In this document: in pieces, positions 34,055 to 41,680 of the stretch
Numbering within the stretch: position 1 is the first letter of the stretch
Layout of the letters: each line of letters begins with the position of its first letter
Assembly (NCBI RefSeq): GCF_047601025.1
Contig: NZ_JASGJZ010000001.1
Span: forward strand, 3,410,001 to 3,474,000
Direction of reading: 5' to 3'
Length of the DNA: 64,000 bases
DNA from: Pseudorhodoferax sp047601025
GTDB lineage: Bacteria; Pseudomonadota; Gammaproteobacteria; Burkholderiales; Burkholderiaceae_C
The notes under the pieces: generated by a model
Told to the model about the DNA's origin: nothing
Databases searched by the model: none
What the model saw: the letters and a program-made list of their open reading frames with translations, nothing else
Program-made: the position numbers and the translations under genes

Positions 34055-36034
34055 ATGGCAACCCAATCCTCCGCGAAGGCAGCGCCGCAGTACGGCGAAG
34101 CCTCCATCCGTGTCCTGAAAGGCCTGGAGCCGGTCAAGCAGCGGCCCGGCATGTACACGCGCACCGACAACCCGCTGCACATCGTCCAGGAAGTCATCGA
34201 CAACGCGGCCGACGAAGCGCTCGCCGGCCATGGCAAGAGGATCCGCGTGACGCTGCATGCCGACGGCTCGATCGCCGTCGAGGACGATGGCCGCGGCATC
34301 CCGCACGGCCTGCACCCCGAGGAAAAGGCGCCGGTCATCGAACTGGTGTACACGCGGCTGCACGCCGGCGGCAAGTTCGACAAGGGCCAGGGCGGCGCCT
34401 ACAGCTTCTCCGGCGGGCTGCACGGCGTCGGCGTCTCCGTGACCAACGCGCTGGCCAGGCGGCTGGAAGTCACCAGCTACCGCGACGGCCAGGTGGCGCA
34501 CCTGGTGTTCGCGCACGGCGACGTGGCCGAGCCGCTGGTGGTGCGCAAGGGCGGCGAGGGCGACCGCCGCAGCGGCACCACGGTGCGCGTGTGGCCCGAC
34601 GCCCGGTACTTCGACAGCGACGCCCTGCCGATGCACGAGCTGGCCCACCTGCTGCGCAGCAAGGCGGTGCTGATGCCGGGCGTCACGGTGTCGCTGGCCG
34701 TGGAGAAGGCGCGCGAGACGCAGACCTGGCAGTACAAGGGCGGCCTCACGGACTACCTGGCGCAGACGCTCGCCGCCGACCCGGTGATCCCGCTGTTCGA
34801 GGGCGAGGGCTACGCCGACAGCAACGAGACCTTCGCCGAAGGCGAGGGCGCGCAGTGGTCGGTCGCCTTCACCGAGGAAGGCAGCGTGGTGCGCGAGAGC
34901 TACGTGAACCTGATCCCCACCAGCGCCGGCGGCACGCACGAGGCCGGCCTGCGCGAGGGCCTGTTCACGGCCGTCAAGAGCTTCATCGAACTGCATGCGC
35001 TGCTGCCCAAGGGCGTCAAGCTGCTGCCAGAGGACGTGTTCGCACGCGCCAGCTACGTGCTGTCGGCCAAGGTGCTCGATCCGCAGTTCCAGGGCCAGAT
35101 CAAGGAGCGGCTGAATTCGCGCGATGCCGTGCGCCTGGTGGCGAGCTTCGTGCGCCCGGCGCTGGAGCTGTGGCTGAACCAGCACGTGGACTACGGCCGC
35201 AAGCTGGCCGAGCTGGCCATCCGCTCCGCGCAGGCGCGCCAGCGCGCCGGCCAGAAGGTCGAGAAGCGCAAGGGCTCGGGCGTGGCCGTGCTGCCCGGCA
35301 AGCTGACCGACTGCGAAAGCCGCGACATCACGCACAACGAGGTGTTCCTGGTCGAGGGCGATTCCGCCGGCGGCAGCGCCAAGATGGGCCGCGACAAGGA
35401 ATGCCAGGCCGTGCTGCCGCTGCGCGGCAAGGTGCTGAACACCTGGGAGGTCGAGCGCGACCGGCTGTTCGCCAACACCGAGATCCACGACATCTCGGTC
35501 GCCATCGGCGTCGACCCGCACGGCCCGGGCGACAGCCCCGACCTGTCGGGCCTGCGCTACGGCAAGATCTGCATCCTGGCCGACGCCGACGTGGACGGTT
35601 CGCACATCCAGGTGCTGCTGCTGACGCTGTTCTTCCGCCATTTCCCCAGGCTGATCGAGGCCGGCCACGTCTACGTCGCGCGCCCGCCGCTGTTCCGCGT
35701 GGACGCGCCGGCACGTGGAAAAAAGCCGGCTTCCAAGGCCTACGCGCTCGACGAGGGAGAACTGGCCGCCATCCTCGATAAACTGCGCAAGGAAGGCGTG
35801 CGCGAAGGCAGCTGGACCATCAGCCGCTTCAAGGGCCTGGGCGAGATGAGCGCCGAGCAGCTGTGGGACACCACGCTGAATCCCGACACGCGCCGCCTGC
35901 TGCCGGTGCAGCTGGGCACGGTGGATTTCACCGGCACCGAGCGGCTGATCACCAAACTCATGGGCAAGGGCGAAGCCGCGTCGCGCCGCGAGCTCATGGA
36001 ATTGCACGGCGACGCGGTCGAGGTGGACATCTGA
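34055..36034 (+). CDS. parE: DNA topoisomerase IV subunit B
   Basis: This 659-residue ATPase subunit decatenates chromosomes together with ParC. The GHKL ATPase motifs are EVIDNAADEALAGH, DDGRGIPHG and GGLHGVGVSVTNALARR. The TOPRIM domain has VEGDSAGGSAKMGRDKECQA and DADVDGSHIQVLLL, and the C-terminus KGLGEMSAEQLWDTT is typical. The start at 34055 is preferred over the in-frame extension upstream. The stop overlaps the lytic transglycosylase start (TGATG). Confidence 0.95.
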   Translation: MATQSSAKAAPQYGEASIRVLKGLEPVKQRPGMYTRTDNPLHIVQEVIDNAADEALAGHGKRIRVTLHADGSIAVEDDGRGIPHGLHPEEKAPVIELVYTRLHAGGKFDKGQGGAYSFSGGLHGVGVSVTNALARRLEVTSYRDGQVAHLVFAHGDVAEPLVVRKGGEGDRRSGTTVRVWPDARYFDSDALPMHELAHLLRSKAVLMPGVTVSLAVEKARETQTWQYKGGLTDYLAQTLAADPVIPLFEGEGYADSNETFAEGEGAQWSVAFTEEGSVVRESYVNLIPTSAGGTHEAGLREGLFTAVKSFIELHALLPKGVKLLPEDVFARASYVLSAKVLDPQFQGQIKERLNSRDAVRLVASFVRPALELWLNQHVDYGRKLAELAIRSAQARQRAGQKVEKRKGSGVAVLPGKLTDCESRDITHNEVFLVEGDSAGGSAKMGRDKECQAVLPLRGKVLNTWEVERDRLFANTEIHDISVAIGVDPHGPGDSPDLSGLRYGKICILADADVDGSHIQVLLLTLFFRHFPRLIEAGHVYVARPPLFRVDAPARGKKPASKAYALDEGELAAILDKLRKEGVREGSWTISRFKGLGEMSAEQLWDTTLNPDTRRLLPVQLGTVDFTGTERLITKLMGKGEAASRRELMELHGDAVEVDI

Positions 36035-36849
36035 TGAAGCAGGCAGGACGGAACACGAAGGCATGGCTGGCCGTGCTGGCGCTGGCGGCATCGCTGTGGC
36101 CGGCCGCGTCGCGGGCCGACGTCTGGGGCTACATCGACGCGCGCGGCGTCGCGCATTTCGCCGAGCGGCAGGTGGACGAGCGCTACACGCTGTTCTACAA
36201 GGGCGACGAGAGCTTCGACACGCGCAGCGGCGCCGGTGCCTTCAACCCGCCGGCCGAGGAGCGCCCGGCGCTGCCGCCGAAGCTGCAGAACTTCTTCGAC
36301 GTCTCGCCGACCTACAAGCTGGTCAAGCCGCACCTGCGCGAGGCCGCGCGCAAGCACGGCATCGAGGTCGAGCTGCTGCAGGCGCTGATCGTGGCCGAGT
36401 CCGGCTTCGACCGCACGGCCGTCTCGCCCAAGGGCGCGGTCGGCCTGATGCAGATCATGCCGGCCACGGCCGAGCGCTACGGCCTGACCGGCGACGCCAA
36501 GACGCCGATCGAGGCCAAGCTCGCCGATCCCAAGACCAACATCGGCATCGGCACGCGCTACCTGCGCTTCCTGCTCGATTTGTTCCCGGGCCAGCTGGAC
36601 CTGGCGCTGGCTTCCTACAACGCCGGCGAGGGCGCCGTCATGAAGGCCGGCAACCGCATCCCGAACTACAAGGAAACGCAGGAGTACGTGCGCACCGTGA
36701 TGCGGCTGTACCGGGGCCTGAAGCCGCCGGTCGAGGCGCGCCGCCAGTCGCCGCTGCGCGTGCGCATGGAATTGCGCGGCCGCCCACCGCAGGCGGCGGC
36801 GGATGCCGCCACCACCGTGGTGGCCACGCAGCTGGCGCAGCAGCCTTGA
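36034..36849 (+). CDS. Lytic transglycosylase (SLT domain) with N-terminal DUF4124-like region
   Basis: This 271-residue periplasmic protein has a signal peptide ending ASRADVW. A DUF4124-like segment follows (WGYIDARGVAHFAERQVDER), then an SLT domain. The catalytic Glu is in IVAESGFDRTAVSPKGAVGL, followed by MQIMPATAERYG and LALASYNAGEGAV. It cleaves peptidoglycan glycan strands. It sits between parE and parC and overlaps parE by one base, which couples a cell-wall enzyme to chromosome decatenation. Its TGA stop is the first triplet of repeat copy B. Confidence 0.9.
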   Translation: MKQAGRNTKAWLAVLALAASLWPAASRADVWGYIDARGVAHFAERQVDERYTLFYKGDESFDTRSGAGAFNPPAEERPALPPKLQNFFDVSPTYKLVKPHLREAARKHGIEVELLQALIVAESGFDRTAVSPKGAVGLMQIMPATAERYGLTGDAKTPIEAKLADPKTNIGIGTRYLRFLLDLFPGQLDLALASYNAGEGAVMKAGNRIPNYKETQEYVRTVMRLYRGLKPPVEARRQSPLRVRMELRGRPPQAAADAATTVVATQLAQQP

Positions 36850-37067
36850 GAAGCTGTGGACGCGTCCCTCACCACACCCCCGCGCGATCCCCGATGAGCG
36901 TCCACGCGCAGCGCCACCGCCGTGCCCGGGGCCTGGCCCTTCGGGCTGGGGCACGCCTCCCATGCGGGCGTCGCCGTCCTTGTCCTGGCACTGGCCAGGG
37001 CGGCGGCCTGCGCCCGGGGCCCGGCGTACCCCGCCGTGGGGGCGGCCGATTCGTGCACGGCTTCTGA
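36847..37067 (+). repeat. Dispersed repeat copy B, starting at the lytic transglycosylase stop codon
   Basis: This roughly 220-bp element fills most of the 282-bp gap before parC. Ends GAAGCTGTGGACGCGTC (36850-36866) and GATTCGTGCACGGCTTC (37048-37064) are imperfect inverted repeats of each other and match those of copy A. The block 36961-37012 matches copy A at 47 of 52 bases. TGA immediately precedes the left end and is the upstream gene's stop. The remaining 65 bases to parC show nothing clear beyond GC-rich DNA. Confidence 0.75.
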
Positions 37068-37131
37068 CGCTTCCCGACCCACCCGCGCGGCCGGTTGCTG
37101 CCGGCCGTCGCATGTCTTTTCCCGTTCGAAC

Positions 37132-39534
37132 ATGACCGACGAATCCAACACGCTGGACTTCTCCGATCCGCCGCCGCCCGGCCAGGGCCCCGGCGGCCCC
37201 GCCGACGGCGAGGGCGACGACGCGCTCGAACTGGGCCGCTACGCGCAGCGCGCCTACCTCGAATACGCGATGAGCGTGGTCAAGGGCCGTGCGCTGCCCG
37301 ACGTCTGCGACGGCTGCAAGCCGGTGCAGCGCCGCATCCTGTACGCGATGGCGCGCATGGGTCTGGCCTATGGCGGGCCCAACGGCACGGTCGCGGCCAA
37401 GCCGGTCAAGAGCGCGCGCGTGGTCGGCGACGTGCTGGGCCGCTTCCACCCGCACGGCGACCAGGCCGCCTACGACGCGCTGGTGCGCATGGCTCAGGAC
37501 TTCAGCCAGCGCTACCCGCTGATCGACGGGCAGGGCAACTTCGGCAGCCGCGACGGCGACGGCGCCGCCGCGATGCGCTACACCGAGGCGCGGCTGGCGC
37601 GCATCGCGCGGCTGCTGCTGGACGAGATCGACGAGGGCACGGTCGACTTCGTCCCGAACTACGATGGCTCCACCGAGGAGCCGCGCCAGCTGCCGGCGCG
37701 GCTGCCGTTCACGCTGCTCAACGGCGCCAGCGGCATCGCCGTCGGCCTGGCGACCGAGATCCCGAGCCACAACCTGCGCGAGGTGGCCGACGCCTGCGTG
37801 GCGCTGGTCAAGTCGCCCAGGCTCGCGGACGAGGAACTGCTGCGGCTCATCCCCGGCCCCGACTACGCCGGCGGTGGCCAGGTCATCAGCAGCCCCGGCG
37901 AGATCGCCGAGGCCTACCGCACCGGCCGCGGGTCGCTGAAGGTGCGCGCGCGCTGGACCATCGAGGACCTGGCGCGCGGGCAGTGGCAGCTGGTGGTGCA
38001 CGAGCTGCCGCCCGGCGTGAGCGCCCAGCGCGTGCTCGAGGAGATCGAGGCCATCACCAACCCGCAGGTCAAGGCCGGCAAGAAGACGCTGAGCCAGGAG
38101 CAGCAGCAGCTCAAGGCCAGCATGCTGGCGGTGCTGGACGGGGTGCGCGACGAATCCAGCAAGGACGCGGCCGTGCGCCTGGTGTTCGAGCCCAAGACCA
38201 GCCGCATCGCCCAGGCCGAACTGGCCGGCGCGCTGCTGGCGCACACGAGCCTGGAGACCAGCGCGCCGGTCAACCTGACCGGCGTGGGGCTGGACGGCAA
38301 GCCGGTGCAGAAGTCGCTGCGCCAGCTGCTGGAGGAGTGGATCGAATTCCGCCAGGGCACGCTGCAGCGCCGCTCGCAGCACCGGCTGGACAAGGTGCTG
38401 GACCGCATCCACATCCTGGAGGGCCGGCAGCTGGTGCTGCTGAACATCGACGAGGTGATCGCTATCATCCGCCAGTCGGACGAGCCCAAGGCGGCGCTGA
38501 TCGCGCGCTTTGGCCTGACGGACCGCCAGGCCGAGGACATCCTCGAAATCCGGCTGCGCCAGCTGGCACGGCTGGAGGCGATCAAGATCGAGCAGGAGCT
38601 CAAGGAACTGCGCGAGGAGCAGGGCCGGCTGGAGGACGTGCTGGGCAACCCGGCCTCGCTGCGCCGGCTGATGGTCAAGGAGATCGAGGCCGACGCCAAG
38701 AGTTTCGCCGACGAACGCCGTACGCTGATCCAGGCCGACAAGCGGGCCGTGGCCGAGGTGCGGGTGGTCGACGAGCCGGTCACCGTGGTGGTCTCGCAGA
38801 AAGGCTGGGTGCGCGCGCAGAAGGGCTGGGCCCGGGACCGCGCCACGCCCGCGGAGTACAGCTTCAAGTCCGGCGACGCCCTGTACGCGGCCTTCGAGTG
38901 CCGCAGCGTGGACCACCTGCTGGTGTTCGGCAGCAACGGCCGCGTCTACACCGTGGCGGTGTCGGCGCTGCCGGGCGCGCGCGGCGACGGCCAGCCGGTC
39001 AGCTCGCTGATCGAGCTGGAGAGCGGCACGCAGGTCGTGCATTTCTTCGCCGGCCCGCCCGGCGCCACGCTGCTGCTGTCCAGCTCGGGCGGCTACGGCT
39101 TCCTGGCGACGGTGGAGAGCATGCTGTCGCGCCAGCGCGGCGGCAAGGCCTTCGTCAGCGTGGGCGAGGGCGAGTCGCTGTGCCGGCCCTCGCACGCCAG
39201 CGGCGCGGCCCAGGGCCTCACGCTGGCGCCGGCCACGCACGTGGCCTGCGCCTCCACCGGCGGGCGCATCCTGACCTTCGAGATCGGCGAGCTCAAGGCC
39301 ATGGAGAAGGGCGGCCGCGGCCTGGTGCTGATGGACCTGGAGCCCAAGGACGCGCTGGCCGGCGCGGCCGCCTACACGCGCAGCGTGCGGATCAGCGGCA
39401 CCGGCCGGGGCGGCAAGCCGCGCGAGGAGCAGCTGGAAATCCGCTCGCTGAACAACGCACGCGGCGCGCGCGGGCGCAAGGGCAAGAGCACCGACCTGGG
39501 CTTCAAGCCGGCCATGGTGCTGCGCGTCGAATAG
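37132..39534 (+). CDS. parC: DNA topoisomerase IV subunit A
   Basis: This 800-residue subunit breaks and rejoins DNA. The quinolone-pocket region GRFHPHGDQAAYDALVRMAQ and the catalytic Tyr in AAAMRYTEARLARI are present. The C-terminal beta-pinwheel repeats (about 500-800) lead to a basic end. The first 30 residues are an acidic, Pro/Gly-rich extension. The start at 37132 has no strong ribosome site; upstream in-frame sequence belongs to repeat B. Confidence 0.94.
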   Translation: MTDESNTLDFSDPPPPGQGPGGPADGEGDDALELGRYAQRAYLEYAMSVVKGRALPDVCDGCKPVQRRILYAMARMGLAYGGPNGTVAAKPVKSARVVGDVLGRFHPHGDQAAYDALVRMAQDFSQRYPLIDGQGNFGSRDGDGAAAMRYTEARLARIARLLLDEIDEGTVDFVPNYDGSTEEPRQLPARLPFTLLNGASGIAVGLATEIPSHNLREVADACVALVKSPRLADEELLRLIPGPDYAGGGQVISSPGEIAEAYRTGRGSLKVRARWTIEDLARGQWQLVVHELPPGVSAQRVLEEIEAITNPQVKAGKKTLSQEQQQLKASMLAVLDGVRDESSKDAAVRLVFEPKTSRIAQAELAGALLAHTSLETSAPVNLTGVGLDGKPVQKSLRQLLEEWIEFRQGTLQRRSQHRLDKVLDRIHILEGRQLVLLNIDEVIAIIRQSDEPKAALIARFGLTDRQAEDILEIRLRQLARLEAIKIEQELKELREEQGRLEDVLGNPASLRRLMVKEIEADAKSFADERRTLIQADKRAVAEVRVVDEPVTVVVSQKGWVRAQKGWARDRATPAEYSFKSGDALYAAFECRSVDHLLVFGSNGRVYTVAVSALPGARGDGQPVSSLIELESGTQVVHFFAGPPGATLLLSSSGGYGFLATVESMLSRQRGGKAFVSVGEGESLCRPSHASGAAQGLTLAPATHVACASTGGRILTFEIGELKAMEKGGRGLVLMDLEPKDALAGAAAYTRSVRISGTGRGGKPREEQLEIRSLNNARGARGRKGKSTDLGFKPAMVLRVE

Positions 39535-39552
39535 CCGCGCATCGCATCGCGG
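39535..39552. terminator. Short inverted repeat between convergent parC and SDR genes
   Basis: CCGCG and CGCGG flank an 8-base loop in the 21-bp gap between two converging genes. The stem is short and lacks T-runs, so a bidirectional terminator role is only possible. Confidence 0.25.
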
Positions 39553-39555
39553 CGG

Positions 39556-40257
39556 TCACACGGAGCGCGTGATGCCGCCGTCGATGCGGATGTTCTGCCC
39601 GGTGATGTAGGCCGACTTGTCGGACGCCAGGAAGGCGATCAGCTCGCCCACTTCCTCGGCCGTGCCGTAGCGCCCCATCGGGATGCGCGCGCGCCGCTCC
39701 GCCTTCTCGGGCAGGCTGTCGATGAAGCCGGGCAGCACGTTGTTCATGCGGATGTTGTCCGCGGCGTAGCGGTCGGCGTAGAGCTTGGCGAAGCTGGCCA
39801 GGCCGGCGCGGAACACGCCCGAGGTCGGGAACGCGGCCTCGGGCTCGAAGGTCGCGTAGGTCGAGATGTTGACGATGGAGCCGCCCTGCTGCCGCTGCAT
39901 CTGCGGCGTGACCAGGCGCGCGATGCGTACCACGTTCAGCAGGTAGAACTCCATGCCCAGGTGCCAGTCGGCGTCCGTGATCGCCAGCAGCTCGCCCTTG
40001 GGGCCGTGGCCGGCGCTGTTGACGACGGCGTCGATGCGGCCCCAGCGCTCGAGCGTGGCATCGACCAGGCGGCTGAGGTCGGCGTCGGACTGGTTCGAGC
40101 CGGTCACCCCGATGCCGCCGAGTTCGGCCGCCAGCGCCTCGCCCTTGCCGGAGGACGACAGGATGGCGACGCCGTAGCCGGCCGCGGCGAGCGCACGCGC
40201 GGCGGCCGCGCCCATGCCGCTGCCGCCGGCGGTGACGATGGCCGCGCGAACCGTCAT
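39556..40257 (-). CDS. Short-chain dehydrogenase/reductase (SDR)
   Basis: This 233-residue Rossmann enzyme has the cofactor motif TAGGSGMGAAAARALA (TGxxxGxG type, about 10-25), VNSAGHGPKG (NAG equivalent) and INGR-like family ends GQNIRIDGGITRSV. The usual catalytic Tyr-x-x-x-Lys is not clear: the expected region reads FPTSGVFRAGLASFAKLYA, where Phe-Arg replaces the Tyr pattern, so catalysis may be altered. The ATG overlaps the RidA stop (ATGA), making it the last gene of the minus-strand transglutaminase/ATP-grasp operon. Confidence 0.8.
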   Translation of the reverse strand: MTVRAAIVTAGGSGMGAAAARALAAAGYGVAILSSSGKGEALAAELGGIGVTGSNQSDADLSRLVDATLERWGRIDAVVNSAGHGPKGELLAITDADWHLGMEFYLLNVVRIARLVTPQMQRQQGGSIVNISTYATFEPEAAFPTSGVFRAGLASFAKLYADRYAADNIRMNNVLPGFIDSLPEKAERRARIPMGRYGTAEEVGELIAFLASDKSAYITGQNIRIDGGITRSV

Positions 40258-40709
40258 TCGACTTCCGCGATCAGTTCGATCTCGACGCAGGCGCCCATCG
40301 GGATCTGCGCCACGCCGAAGGCGCTGCGCGCGTGCGCGCCGGCCGGGCCGAACAGCTCGCCCAGCAGCTCGCTGGCGCCGTTGGTCACCAGGTGCTGCTC
40401 GGTGAAGTCCGGCGTGGAGTTCACCAGGCTCATCAGCTTGACGATGCGCTTGACTCTGGCGAGGTCGCCGGTGGCCGCCTGCAGCGTGCCGAGCAGGTCG
40501 ATCGCCACGGCGCGCGCGGCGGCCTTGCCGTCCTCGGTCGTGAGGGTCCTGCCGAACTGGCCGACCCAGGGCTTGCCATCCTTCTTGGCGATGTGGCCGG
40601 ACAGGAACACCAGGTTGCCGGTGCGCACGAAGGGCAGGTAGGCGGCTGCCGGCGCGGCCACCGGCGGCAGCGTGATGCCCAGGGCCTGGAGTTTGTCGTG
40701 GATGCTCAT
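40254..40709 (-). CDS. RidA family protein (YjgF-like, long form)
   Basis: This 151-residue protein matches the RidA/YjgF family of enamine/imine deaminases, in the subgroup beginning KLQALGITLPPVAAPAAAY. Blocks include FLSGHIAKKDGKPWVGQFG, VKLMSLVNSTPDF and AFGVAQIPMGACVEIELIA. The Arg of canonical RidA near the end (RxxV) appears as HARSAFGVAQ. It is coupled by ATGA overlaps to the transglutaminase upstream and the SDR downstream, so it is part of the same operon and may clear a reactive imine made there. Confidence 0.87.
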   Translation of the reverse strand: MSIHDKLQALGITLPPVAAPAAAYLPFVRTGNLVFLSGHIAKKDGKPWVGQFGRTLTTEDGKAAARAVAIDLLGTLQAATGDLARVKRIVKLMSLVNSTPDFTEQHLVTNGASELLGELFGPAGAHARSAFGVAQIPMGACVEIELIAEVE

Positions 40710-41623
40710 GGTGTGGTCTCCTCGGGTCGGGGTTCGTCGGCGTCGGCGAGCGGCTGCACCGTCACGCCGACGCGCAGGTGGTGGCTGGCGCCGCCATGGA
40801 TGACGCCGCGCATCGGCGAGACGTCGGAGAAGTCGCGGCCGACGGCCAGCGTCACGTAGTCCTCGCCGGGCGCGCGGTCGTTGGTCGGGTCGAAGTCGTA
40901 CCAGCCGTCGTGGTCCGGCCCGCCGGGCACGTAGACCGAGGCCCAGGCGTGCGAGGCGTCGGCGCCGATCAGCCGCGGCTGGCCCGGCGGCGGCTGCGTC
41001 AGCAGGTAGCCGGAGACGTAGCGTGCCGGCAGGCCCAGCATGCGCAGGCAGGCCACCATGATGTGCGCGAAGTCCTGGCACACGCCCTTGCGCAGCGCCA
41101 GCGCCTCCACGGCCGGGGTGCTGACCTCGGTGCTGTCGGCGGCGTACTCGAAGTCGCGGTGGATGCGGCGCATCAGATCCTCGGCCGCCTCCAGCAGCGG
41201 CACGCCCGCGCCGAAGCTGGGCCGCGCGTAGTCCAGGAAATCGGCATGCCGCGGCACGTAGGGCGAATGGAACAGGAACTGCGCGGCCGGATCGAACTCG
41301 CCGCCGGCGCGGTAGCGGAAGCGGTCGCGCACCTGCTCCCAGGGCAGGGCGCTGGCCGGCCGCAGCGGCGTCCGGGTCTCCACCAGGCTGTCGGCCACCA
41401 CGCACAGCTCGTCGTGGCTGCTCTGCAGCGCGAAGAAGGTGCGGATGTTGCCGAACACGTCGCGGCCGGTGCGCAGTTCGTCCGGCGTGGGCGTGATGTC
41501 CAGCCGGTGCTGCAGCAGCACCTGGTAAGGCGTGTCGCAGGGCTGCAGGTGCGCGATGTGCTGCGCCGTCTCGACGGCCGGCGTGTAGTGGTAGCGGGTC
41601 TCGTGGGTGACTTGCAGCTTCAT
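40706..41623 (-). CDS. Transglutaminase-like protein (bacterial N-terminal type)
   Basis: This 305-residue protein has the bacterial transglutaminase N-terminal region (MKLQVTHETRYHYTPAVETA) and a papain-like core. Catalytic residues are Cys182 (RKGVCQDFAHIM), His225 (DASHAWASVYV) and an Asp at 243 or 245 (WYDFDPTND). The ATG at 41623 is preferred; the 16 extra codons to 41671 are made of repeat copy C. Family members accompany CP-ATP-grasp and alpha-E proteins and are predicted to act as peptidases or amide-forming enzymes on a peptide product. It overlaps the RidA gene by 4 bases. Confidence 0.87.
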   Translation of the reverse strand: MKLQVTHETRYHYTPAVETAQHIAHLQPCDTPYQVLLQHRLDITPTPDELRTGRDVFGNIRTFFALQSSHDELCVVADSLVETRTPLRPASALPWEQVRDRFRYRAGGEFDPAAQFLFHSPYVPRHADFLDYARPSFGAGVPLLEAAEDLMRRIHRDFEYAADSTEVSTPAVEALALRKGVCQDFAHIMVACLRMLGLPARYVSGYLLTQPPPGQPRLIGADASHAWASVYVPGGPDHDGWYDFDPTNDRAPGEDYVTLAVGRDFSDVSPMRGVIHGGASHHLRVGVTVQPLADADEPRPEETTP

Positions 41624-41648
41624 GGCTCCGGCGCGCGCCGTCGGGTCG

Positions 41649-41680
41649 GAAGGTGTGGGTGGTTCGTTCACGCCTTCTCA
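41649..41680 (-). repeat. Short repeat copy C at the ATP-grasp/alpha-E stop codon
   Basis: Read on the minus strand, TGA (stop of the ATP-grasp/alpha-E gene) is followed by GAAGGCGTGAACGAACC, which matches the left end of copy A at 16 of 17 bases. The element then closes with CACACCTTC, the inverted partner, leaving only 11 bases between the arms. It may be a minimal or internally deleted form of the element in copies A and B. Confidence 0.65.

Noticed and set aside
34040..36091. A 683-residue antisense frame opposite parE
   Set aside because: Composition is that of a shadow frame and there is no start signal; parE is certain.
35740..39240. A 1166-residue minus-strand frame opposite parE, the transglycosylase and parC
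   Set aside because: It has low-complexity Arg/Gln/His/Ala composition typical of antisense shadows and no domain; the plus-strand genes are unmistakable.
41624..41671. A 16-codon N-terminal extension of the small transglutaminase
   Set aside because: The extension is made of dispersed repeat copy C; the family start MKLQVTHETRYHY is at 41623.
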